From NCBI GenBank assembly GCA_003151595.1, contig PLXW01000027.1, positions 1,934 to 12,588 of the forward strand: a stretch of DNA of 10,655 nt, read 5' to 3'. Each line of letters begins with the position of its first letter. Position 1 is the stretch's first letter. Positions 1-6,020 of the stretch are shown here, in pieces. This stretch comes from Myxococcales bacterium. GTDB lineage: Bacteria; Myxococcota; Polyangia; Polyangiales; Polyangiaceae. Below the pieces are notes generated by a model. It made no database searches. It worked only from the letters and a program-made list of their open reading frames with translations, and was not told where the DNA came from. Made by a program: the position numbers and the translations under genes.

Positions 1-846
1 GGTCGCAGTCGCAGTCGCAGTCGCGTTCGCGCTCGCGTTCGCGTTCGCGTTCGCGTTCGCGTCCGCGTTCGCACTCGGCGCCTCCGGCGCCCGCTTCCCA
101 AAATGCGCCGCCGTGACCCCGAGCACCGTCACCATCACCCCCGCCCCGATCGCCTTCGCAATCGCCGCCCCACCGATCACCTTCGTCACCGTCGCCGCCC
201 CGGCCACATGCCCGACCCCAACCTTCACCGCTCCCCCTCCCCCTCCCCCCGCTCCCCCGACCATCGGCCCCAACTTCACCGCCAGCGCCGCAAGCTGCAT
301 CGCGCTCGGCACCTCCTCGCGCCCCGCGTCCTCGTGCAACCGCGTCACCGCCTTCGCCACCTTCGCGCGCGCCGCATGCAACCGCGAATACGCCGTCTGC
401 ACCGGGCACCCCACGGCCTCGGCGATCTCGTTCATCGTCACCTGCTCGATCTCGTGAAGCACGAACACCGCGCGCTTCTCTTCATCGAGCTCCGACAAGA
501 TCGCGTCGAGCTGCGCGCGCGCCTCTCTCCCCGCGAGCGCTCGTTGCGGATCGTCCGTCGAGAGCTGCTCGGGCGGCGCGTCGGTCACGATCTCGCGCCG
601 GTGCCCCGCGCGCCTCCGGTAGTCCGACGCGACGCGCACGCACACGCCGTACACCCACGTGCGCAACGACGAGCGGCCTTCGAACTCGGGGAGACGGCGG
701 TGCACCACGATGAAAACCTCCTGGCACACGTCCTCGACGTCGCGCTCGTCGACGCCGAGTCGCCGCAGCACGCGCCAGGCGTAGGCGGCGTGCTCGCGAA
801 AGACGGTCGCGGTGTCGAGGGGCGGAGAAGAAGGCTCGGGTGCCAC
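1..846 (-). CDS. ECF-type RNA polymerase sigma factor with long C-terminal extension (3' end outside window)
   Basis: The product should direct RNA polymerase to a specific promoter set. Residues about 11-80 form sigma region 2 (DVEDVCQEVF, then FEGRSSLRTWVYG and a DYRRR end). Residues about 112-162 form region 4, a helix-turn-helix around EKRAVFVLHEIEQVTMNEIAE with YSRLHAAR. After the sigma domains comes a Gly/Ala/Val-rich stretch (about 183-247) with a possible membrane helix near 223-245, then an Ala-Asn/Ala-Thr dipeptide repeat still running at the window edge (282 codons visible). The start is GTG at 846, the only start codon after the in-frame stops that close the upstream gene. A 60-bp gap separates it from the barrel gene, so co-transcription is likely. 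The sigma assignment is firm. Membrane attachment of the tail is inferred from hydrophobicity only. No separate anti-sigma gene is visible. Confidence 0.88.
   Translation of the reverse strand, partial: MAPEPSSPPLDTATVFREHAAYAWRVLRRLGVDERDVEDVCQEVFIVVHRRLPEFEGRSSLRTWVYGVCVRVASDYRRRAGHRREIVTDAPPEQLSTDDPQRALAGREARAQLDAILSELDEEKRAVFVLHEIEQVTMNEIAEAVGCPVQTAYSRLHAARAKVAKAVTRLHEDAGREEVPSAMQLAALAVKLGPMVGGAGGGGGGAVKVGVGHVAGAATVTKVIGGAAIAKAIGAGVMVTVLGVTAAHFGKRAPEAPSANADANANANANASANATATATAT
2..73. repeat. Hexanucleotide tandem repeat (about 12 units, TTCGCG/GTCGCA type)
   Basis: About twelve consecutive 6-bp units: three GTCGCA, one GTCGCG, then mostly TTCGCG with CTCGCG and TCCGCG variants and a final TTCGCA. 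On the minus strand they encode Ala-X dipeptides (X = Asn, Asp, Ser or Thr) at the C-terminal end of the sigma factor. The tract reaches the window edge, so its full length is unknown. The 6-bp unit keeps the frame whatever the copy number. Confidence 0.85.
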
Positions 847-906
847 GTCAGATCGCTCGCGCGGAAGTGCGCCGTGACCGTGAGTGGGGGGACGCGGCGC
901 GAATTA

Positions 907-1884
907 TCAAGGAATCATCACCCCGAGCCCGGCATCGAGCGTCGCGGCCACCGGCGACGACATCCGCACCACCGGCACCACGAGCGAAAGCCCGGCGCGC
1001 GCCGCGAAAGGCCCGAGCAACTTCACGCTCACCCGCCCCTCCGCTGCCCCCGCGGCATAGACCTGCGCCGCGCTCGACGTCGCCGTTCTCAAGTATCCGA
1101 GCTGCCCCGACGCGCACCCGTACGCGGCGAGAATGCCCTCGCGGTACCGCAGCGGACACAACCCGGCGCCGACGTACGCGAGTGAAAAGGTAGGGCCCCC
1201 TTCGGACGTCGGGTCGACCCACAAGGCTCCGTACCCTTCGAGCGGAATGAACCCCGGCGGCTCCAGCAGCCCGCTCACATGGCCACCAAGCCCGGGGTTC
1301 CCGAACAACCCGACGCTCGTGGCCAGCGAAGCGCCGGCGTCGAAATGCCACGCGGGAGGATCCGGCGCGCGCGGGACCTCGACGGGCACGTTCACGTAAA
1401 CCGGGACGGGCTTCTCGACGACGATCGTCTTCGGCTCCGGCGGCAACGGCGCGGGCGCGGGCTTCGGCGGATCCATCGCCGCGTCGGGATCGATCATCAG
1501 AGCGACCACGAGCACCAGCGGCTCGCGCATCGAATCGCACGACCCCTCGTCGCGCGCGAGCTCGCGCGTCCCCAGCTGCGCTCCCTTCGCATCACGCAAG
1601 ACCAGCAGCGCCCGCCACCCGGGCTTCCCATGCGCGGGCTCGATGCGCCCTTCGACCGACAGATCGGCCTGCGCCGCCGACACGAACACCGCGCGCCCGA
1701 GCCGCGTCTCCACGCCGCGCGCGAGATCTTGCGTCGACACGCACGCATCCGCCCCCGCGAGCCTCACCCAGCTGAGCGACGACGTGCGCGGCGGAGGACC
1801 CGCGGCCTGCGCGGAGCCCGTGAGCGCGCTCGCGAGGAGCGCGCTCTTCGCCGCGACGGATCGACAGCGCCCGACAGTCCCCAC
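907..1884 (-). CDS. Secreted protein, predicted periplasmic domain plus C-terminal outer-membrane beta-barrel-like region
   Basis: I do not recognise a named family. The 325-residue protein begins with a signal peptide (hydrophobic about 11-25, cleavage likely near AQA-A at 26-28). Residues about 35-135 form a small domain with two cysteines (48 and 116) that could pair. Residues about 138-178 are a Pro/Val-rich linker (PKPAPAPLPPEPK, then PVPVYVNVPVEVP). The rest alternates hydrophobic and polar residues with many Gly and aromatics, as in outer-membrane barrels, and ends in VMIP rather than the usual terminal aromatic. The start is GTG, 13 bp after the lipoprotein stop, with no clear Shine-Dalgarno, so the exact start is uncertain. 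Lying between a lipoprotein and an ECF sigma gene, it may be part of an envelope-sensing unit. That role is inference. Confidence 0.75.
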   Translation of the reverse strand: MGTVGRCRSVAAKSALLASALTGSAQAAGPPPRTSSLSWVRLAGADACVSTQDLARGVETRLGRAVFVSAAQADLSVEGRIEPAHGKPGWRALLVLRDAKGAQLGTRELARDEGSCDSMREPLVLVVALMIDPDAAMDPPKPAPAPLPPEPKTIVVEKPVPVYVNVPVEVPRAPDPPAWHFDAGASLATSVGLFGNPGLGGHVSGLLEPPGFIPLEGYGALWVDPTSEGGPTFSLAYVGAGLCPLRYREGILAAYGCASGQLGYLRTATSSAAQVYAAGAAEGRVSVKLLGPFAARAGLSLVVPVVRMSSPVAATLDAGLGVMIP

Positions 1885-1897
1885 ACAGCCAGATGTA

Positions 1898-2587
1898 CTA
1901 GAAGTCGCACGTCAGGATCACGTCGCCGCCGTGCCCGATGCAGCTGCACGACGAGCTCACCCCTTCGAACGCCAGCACGCAATCGCACGTCGCCGCGGTG
2001 TTCGCGCACGACGACGGGAGCGGCTCGCACCAGTAGCCGGAGCTCGGGCCGCCGTCTTCGTTCACCGGGCCGCCGGTGGTGATCTGGCAGTAGCTCGTCG
2101 TGGGATCGCACGCCTGGTCGCCGCACGCGAAGAGCGCCTGGCCGCCGTCGAATTCGTACGGTGCGTCCGGCGCACCGCCGTCTTCGCAGACGCCGTTCCA
2201 CTCGCAGCTCCAGGTGCCGTCGTAACAGACGGGCGTCTCGTAGACCCCTTCGCACGGCGAGATCCCCGAGCACGCGCCAACGGTGTACGAGCAGGCATCG
2301 GGGCCTCCGTCGTCGGGCGGCGGCGGGCAATCGACGCCGTCGTAGCTCGGGCACTCCCACGTGCCGTTCACGCACTCGAGACCGGTCGTGCCGCCGCCGC
2401 ACGGCAGCTGGCAAGCGATGGTCGGGATGTCGTTGCTGCAGCCGCCGTCGTTCAGCCCGCCGTCGTAGCTGTCGTCGTCGCCCCCGTGGGGAGGGCCGCC
2501 GTCCGTGACCGAGTCGCTGATCTGCTTTCCGCACCCGGCGCCAAACAGAAGAGGAAGGAGGGCAAGCAAAGGAAGGATGGTGCGCAT
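1898..2587 (-). CDS. Cys-rich lipoprotein with Asp-Gly-Gly repeats
   Basis: A 229-residue predicted lipoprotein. The signal peptide MRTILPLLALLPLLFGAGC carries a lipobox-like GAGC, so Cys19 would be lipidated. I chose this ATG over one 32 codons upstream because it places the signal peptide at the N-terminus. The mature part has 22 further cysteines, an even number that allows full disulfide pairing. A low-complexity acidic Gly-rich spacer follows the lipid anchor (about 29-49, several DGG). Two cysteine modules resemble each other: CVNGTWEC (72-79) and CYDGTWSC (121-128), each followed about eight or six residues later by another Cys. Similar DGG- and Cys-rich surface lipoproteins are common in myxobacteria, usually with unknown function. 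The barrel gene starts 13 bp downstream, suggesting one transcript. Confidence 0.8.
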   Translation of the reverse strand: MRTILPLLALLPLLFGAGCGKQISDSVTDGGPPHGGDDDSYDGGLNDGGCSNDIPTIACQLPCGGGTTGLECVNGTWECPSYDGVDCPPPPDDGGPDACSYTVGACSGISPCEGVYETPVCYDGTWSCEWNGVCEDGGAPDAPYEFDGGQALFACGDQACDPTTSYCQITTGGPVNEDGGPSSGYWCEPLPSSCANTAATCDCVLAFEGVSSSCSCIGHGGDVILTCDF

Positions 2588-2721
2588 GCTCGTCTGTTGA
2601 GCACGGCGTGTGCCGTCGGAACGAGGCGAAATACGGCGGAAATAGCGGGAGGCGAGCGAGTCAGGTTGCGCCACGCGCGACACCGGAGCCCCTCACCTCC
2701 CTTCCTCTCCCTCAGCGGGCC
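2588..2721. other. Intergenic spacer, no clear signal
   Basis: This 134-bp spacer separates the lipoprotein start from the stop of the helical-protein gene, both on the minus strand. I see no strong hairpin with a T-run and no convincing -35/-10 pair. Two weak -10-like words read on the minus strand (CTATTT, GTATTT) lack a matching -35. A promoter for the lipoprotein-barrel-sigma group would be expected here but cannot be assigned. Confidence 0.4.
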
Positions 2722-3171
2722 TCAGTGACGAAGCGAAGCGCTCGCGCCCGACGCGGCGCTCTTCGCGCCGGAGCCGGCCTTCGACTTGCGCGCGGCCACC
2801 GGCGCCTTGCCGTTCGCGGTCTTGCGTCGCGCTGCCTTCTTGGCGCTCACCTTGTCGAGCTCCTGCAAGCGCGCGCGGACCTTCGCGTCGATCGTCCGGA
2901 GCGTCCCATCGACCCGCGTGAGAATCTCGCGCTCGATCGACGGCACGGTCAGGACGACGCGCGCCTCGCTCTGCAGGAGCGACGTGCGCTGCGTGAGGAA
3001 CCGGCGCCACCCCTTCGCCTCGCTCCGCACGAACACGACGAGGTCGCGCCCGGCGCCGATCACTTCGTCGAAGAAAGCTTCCCCCGCGTCGCGCGTGCGC
3101 GCGAAGAGCACGTCGGTCTTCTTCGCCGCGTGCTGACCCGTCTCCTGAATCTTCGAAACTACACTTTCCAC
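2722..3171 (-). CDS. Small helical protein with histone-H1-like Lys/Ala-rich tail (unknown function)
   Basis: A 149-residue cytoplasmic protein with no signal peptide. Residues about 1-110 are amphipathic and helix-forming, rich in charged residues with heptad-like spacing, as in phasin-like or coiled-coil proteins. Residues about 108-145 are a disordered basic tail (KKAARRKTANGK, then RKSKAGSGAK) resembling the Lys/Ala/Pro tails of bacterial histone-H1-like and some phasin proteins. The start is GTG because a near-perfect Shine-Dalgarno (AAGGAGG) lies five bases upstream; a longer reading would begin 20 codons earlier without one. The gene follows gspC by about 97 bp with a possible promoter/operator between. 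A role in DNA or polymer-granule association is inference. No catalytic motif is visible. Confidence 0.75.
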   Translation of the reverse strand: MESVVSKIQETGQHAAKKTDVLFARTRDAGEAFFDEVIGAGRDLVVFVRSEAKGWRRFLTQRTSLLQSEARVVLTVPSIEREILTRVDGTLRTIDAKVRARLQELDKVSAKKAARRKTANGKAPVAARKSKAGSGAKSAASGASASLRH

Positions 3172-3176
3172 GGAGG

Positions 3177-3183
3177 CCTCCTT
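3177..3183 (-). promoter_or_regulatory. Strong Shine-Dalgarno (AAGGAGG) fixing the GTG start at 3171
   Basis: Read on the minus strand, AAGGAGG is followed by five bases (CCTCC) and then GTG. It is among the best ribosome binding sites in the window and decides the start of the helical-protein gene. Confidence 0.8.
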
Positions 3184-3216
3184 GCTAGGGACCCGGCAGG
3201 AGCTCCGCCGCGTCGT

Positions 3217-3249
3217 GTTATAACGTGACACGTTGCGTCAGTCCGTCAA
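3217..3249 (-). promoter_or_regulatory. Possible promoter with operator-like palindrome
   Basis: On the minus strand there is a TTGACG word (3249-3244) and a TATAAC word (3222-3217, one mismatch to TATAAT). The spacing between them is 21 bp, longer than the usual 17, so one element may be misassigned. Between them lies a 13-bp palindrome with a single central base (AACGTG-A-CACGTT on the plus strand, 3222-3234), abutting a perfect 8-bp palindrome GTTATAAC (3217-3224). The position about 45 bp ahead of the GTG at 3171 suits a repressible promoter. No DNA-binding partner is identified. Confidence 0.4.
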
Positions 3250-3268
3250 GGATCGTGCTTCTTTTCCC

Positions 3269-4219
3269 TCACTTGATGTCGTAGTCGATCTCCATCTCCT
3301 TCCCTCCGCGGTTCACTTTGAGGACCAGATGGTCCGCCTGCGGCAATCGCGCATAGGCCTGGAGCGCGCTCTCGGGCTTAGCCATCTCGAACCCGTTGAT
3401 CGTCTCCAGGCGATCGTCGTTCGCGAGACCGATCGCGTCGAGCAACGAGCCCGGTCCAATCCCGCCGAGCTTCACCCCTGCGGGTTGCCCGTTCACGTTC
3501 TCCACGCGCACGCGTGTGCTGCCGATGAGCGACGACTGCTCGCGGAGGATCTGTTCGAGGGCGCCGCGGTCGACCTCGAACTCGTTCGCACTGCGTGCAC
3601 GAATTCCATTTCGGATCGCAGGCGGGAGCGTGCTCGGCTTGGCGAGGATCTTCACGTGCTCCTCCTTGACCGGGACCTCTTTGACCGGGAGGACGGGGGC
3701 GGGCGTGGTGAACATCGCGCTCTGACAGAGGCGACCATCGCTCTCCATCCACACGCGATCCCATCCGACGAAGGCCACGGTCTTCTTGCCGAGCACGCCG
3801 CCACGACGCCGCAGGATCGCGCTCGGTGCGTCTCGCTCCTGGAGCGCGGCGAACGACCAATCGGGATCGGCCGACGCGGCGATGGCGAGGACGTGCACGC
3901 CGTCGCATGCGGGCGCGTCCGATGGAGCCGACTCTTCGCGCGCCGCGACGTCCTCTGCCGACTTCGGGAGGAGCGAGCCGGTGACCGAGTCGAACGGATT
4001 GCGCGCGAGGATGGCGTCGCCGCTGCTCTCGTGAAAGGGGGGCGGCCGCTTCGCGTTTGCGTGCGATCGCGAGCGCGCGATCGACATCGTGTCCGTGGGG
4101 AGGTTCGCGCGCACGAGGCAGGCGACTCCGTCGGCGTTGACGAACGCGAGCCACGGCAGCGGCAGGAAGAGGAGCGCCTTCCATTTCCACGGCCCTTCGA
4201 AGCGGCGAGGGACGATCAT
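3269..4219 (-). CDS. gspC: Type II secretion system protein GspC
   Basis: GspC is the inner-membrane platform protein that contacts the GspD secretin in the periplasm. The 316-residue protein has the expected layout: a short cytoplasmic N-terminus, one transmembrane helix (about 13-38, FLPLPWLAFVNADGVACLV), a linker, a homology-region domain beginning with the typical ILARNPFDS (about 70-78) and running to about 171 (APSAILRRRG, then VAFVGWDRVW), a Lys/Pro-rich linker (about 172-200), and a C-terminal PDZ domain (about 215-316, with PGSLLDAIGLANDDRLETIN). Two cysteines in the homology region (105 and 165) might pair. An AGGGAGAG Shine-Dalgarno sits five bases before the ATG. No gspD, gspE or other secretion gene is nearby, so here it is detached from the rest of the system. 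It follows the AsmA-like gene by 148 bp. Confidence 0.85.
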   Translation of the reverse strand: MIVPRRFEGPWKWKALLFLPLPWLAFVNADGVACLVRANLPTDTMSIARSRSHANAKRPPPFHESSGDAILARNPFDSVTGSLLPKSAEDVAAREESAPSDAPACDGVHVLAIAASADPDWSFAALQERDAPSAILRRRGGVLGKKTVAFVGWDRVWMESDGRLCQSAMFTTPAPVLPVKEVPVKEEHVKILAKPSTLPPAIRNGIRARSANEFEVDRGALEQILREQSSLIGSTRVRVENVNGQPAGVKLGGIGPGSLLDAIGLANDDRLETINGFEMAKPESALQAYARLPQADHLVLKVNRGGKEMEIDYDIK

Positions 4220-4367
4220 CGCAGCTCTCCCTCAGCGAGCCACGTGCCAGGCGCGCGATCCGCTTTTTTCAGCCGAATCGCCGCGTCAACGCGCGCGCGT
4301 CATGGACACTCTGACGACGCAGCGTCGCGACGAAACGCCCGCGCAGACAAAGTGACGCGCGCTTCTC
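4220..4367. other. Intergenic spacer between AsmA-like gene and gspC
   Basis: This 148-bp spacer is on the minus-strand side of gspC. Apart from the gspC Shine-Dalgarno (4225-4232) it holds a run of alternating CG (about 4290-4299) and a six-base A/T run near 4264-4269. A TTGACG word occurs on the minus strand near 4282-4287, but I cannot place a good -10 after it. No terminator hairpin is evident. Confidence 0.35.
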
Positions 4368-5939
4368 TCACCGCTCCGCGCGCACGTGCAACCACGCCGA
4401 CTGCCGTTCGAACCACGACGTCGCGCCGAGCAGCACGAGCCCCGACTCGTCCCCCAGCTTCACCCCCGCCGCGAGCGGACCGAGCTCGGCGAGGACGGCG
4501 CCGTTCGTCATGCCGAAGCGCTTCACGTAGTCCGCGCGAATCGACGCCGCGTCGTTCCCTTTCGCCTCCGCCGACAGCACGTCGAACGCCCCCGGCGCGA
4601 TCCGCAGCTCGGCGTGGGCGTGGAGGTCGTGCATCCCGAACACCTTCGCCAGCCACATCGGCACGGCCGTGTTCCCGGCCACGATCGTCACCGCCGGCTC
4701 CGCGTCGCGCGCGGTCGCGTCGATGAACCCGTGGAAGCGCGGCTCGCGCGCGTTCGACAGCGTCGCCTTGTGCAGCGTGACCTTCGCCCACCAGTCGCGC
4801 GTCTTCGGCTCTTGCTCGGTGGCGACCTCGTCGAACGCCAGCATCGTCCCCGAGAGATCGACCGCGCCCCCGTGCTTCTGCGTCTCGGCGAAGACGTCCG
4901 CCTTCACGTTTCCGGTGACCTCGGTGGGGCCGACGCGCGTTCGCAGATGCGTCGCCGTCTCGAAGCGCGTTCCGTGATGAAGAACCCCCTCCTCGATGCG
5001 GAGCCTGGCCTTGAACGGATCGCGCCGGTCGGCGTTCACCTTCACCCCCTCGATCTTCGCGAGCCCGATGAGGTTCGACGTCGCCACCTCGCCGCGCACG
5101 TCTCCGTCGATCGTCACGTACTTCAGGATCTCGAACCCCACCGGCACGCGCACGTCGAACGGCGACACCGTCACGTCGAGCGACGTCTCCACGCTCGTGG
5201 CCAGCGCCTTCTTTCCGTTCGTCGCTTCCCCGATCGTCGCTTCGAGGCGGTGCGCGTCGACGTGCGCCGGTCCGATGTCGAGCCACCGCTCCGGGCGAAA
5301 GAGCCATCGCCCGCTCACGTGCATGTCGCCCGCGAGTCGCACCGACTGGATCCAGATCTCGCGCACGTTCGCGGCGTCGACGTCTTCGAGATCGACCGAC
5401 CACAGGTTGTACTGCGCGTCGGTGAGCGTCGGCTTCGGCCCTTCGGGGTTGAGCGGCGGGTCGCTGAAGCCCGGCACGGGTGGGAGCTCGGCCGTGAGCT
5501 CCGGCGTCACGTCTTTGGAGTCGACGTAGAGGCGCGCGCGCAGCGAGAGCCCGTCGCCGCGGACGTGATGCGCGGCGAATCGGTGATGGAGGAGCTCCAG
5601 CGGCGACAGGCGAAAGTCGGCGTGGTCGATCGCGAGGATCCACTCCACGCTGCTGTCGCGCCCGCGAATGCGGAGGTCGTCGACGTGCACGCGCGTCGGG
5701 AAGAGCGAGTACGCGTTCGTGTACTCGACGGTGAAGGCGTTCGGATCGAAGTCGATCGCGTTGCGGAAGAGCCGCGTGCGGATGAACGCGTTCATCGCCA
5801 CGAGGTAGATCGCGTACAGCGCGACCGCAGCGATCACGATCCACATCACGAAACGAAGAGCCCGTGGCCCGCGCGCGCCGATGACACGGCGTGCGGCGTT
5901 TTGGATCGGCGAGGCGTGGGTGGACGAGAGAACGCTCAT
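4368..5939 (-). CDS. AsmA-like inner-membrane-anchored envelope protein
   Basis: A 523-residue protein with a basic cytoplasmic N-terminus and one transmembrane helix (about 29-50, RFVMWIVIAAVALYAIYLVA), followed by a large periplasmic part built of short alternating beta segments. The pattern after the helix, with a phrase such as SLFPTRVHVDDLRIRG and then a segment rich in LSPLELLHHRF, is typical of AsmA/TamB-type proteins, which form long beta-grooves that carry lipids or help envelope assembly. GspN of some delta-proteobacterial-type secretion systems is also AsmA-like but usually shorter, so a link with the adjacent gspC is possible, not shown. I chose the ATG at 5939 because the reading extended 42 codons upstream would run past the start of the divergent gene. 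Exact family is uncertain. Confidence 0.65.
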   Translation of the reverse strand: MSVLSSTHASPIQNAARRVIGARGPRALRFVMWIVIAAVALYAIYLVAMNAFIRTRLFRNAIDFDPNAFTVEYTNAYSLFPTRVHVDDLRIRGRDSSVEWILAIDHADFRLSPLELLHHRFAAHHVRGDGLSLRARLYVDSKDVTPELTAELPPVPGFSDPPLNPEGPKPTLTDAQYNLWSVDLEDVDAANVREIWIQSVRLAGDMHVSGRWLFRPERWLDIGPAHVDAHRLEATIGEATNGKKALATSVETSLDVTVSPFDVRVPVGFEILKYVTIDGDVRGEVATSNLIGLAKIEGVKVNADRRDPFKARLRIEEGVLHHGTRFETATHLRTRVGPTEVTGNVKADVFAETQKHGGAVDLSGTMLAFDEVATEQEPKTRDWWAKVTLHKATLSNAREPRFHGFIDATARDAEPAVTIVAGNTAVPMWLAKVFGMHDLHAHAELRIAPGAFDVLSAEAKGNDAASIRADYVKRFGMTNGAVLAELGPLAAGVKLGDESGLVLLGATSWFERQSAWLHVRAER

Positions 5940-5943
5940 AGAA

Positions 5944-5971
5944 GCCGCCCCCCCGTGCGCGGCCGGGCGGC
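5944..5971. promoter_or_regulatory. 7-bp inverted repeat in divergent promoter region
   Basis: GCCGCCC (5944-5950) and GGGCGGC (5965-5971) form an inverted repeat around a 14-base centre, within the 81-bp gap between the divergent AsmA-like and YihY-family genes. There is no T-run, so a terminator is unlikely; an operator or chance in GC-rich DNA are the alternatives. No -10-like AT-rich word is seen in the gap. Confidence 0.35.
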
Positions 5972-6009
5972 ACACACTCTGCAATCGCGGCAGGAGACGC
6001 GGCAGCAAG

Positions 6010-6016
6010 AGGAGGG
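6010..6016 (+). promoter_or_regulatory. Shine-Dalgarno (AGGAGGG) for the YihY-family gene
   Basis: AGGAGGG lies four bases before the ATG at 6021. It fixes this start inside a much longer open frame that reads antisense through the AsmA-like gene. Confidence 0.75.
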
Positions 6017-6020
6017 ACGC

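Noticed and set aside
1..73. CRISPR-like or clustered repeat array
   Set aside because: The units are contiguous 6-mers without spacers and encode in-frame dipeptides.
103..1185. Plus-strand open frame of 360 codons
   Set aside because: It is the reverse complement of the sigma factor and barrel genes, with an Arg/His/Pro-rich translation and no recognisable domain.
4258..4275. CGCTTTTTTC as a possible terminator T-run
   Set aside because: It would read as a T-run on the plus strand, where no upstream plus-strand gene ends, and no GC-rich hairpin precedes it.
4386..6020. Very long plus-strand open frame (over 500 codons) ahead of the YihY-family start
   Set aside because: It is antisense to the AsmA-like gene, its translation is Arg/His/Val-rich low-complexity typical of GC-rich shadow frames, and a strong Shine-Dalgarno marks the real start at 6021.
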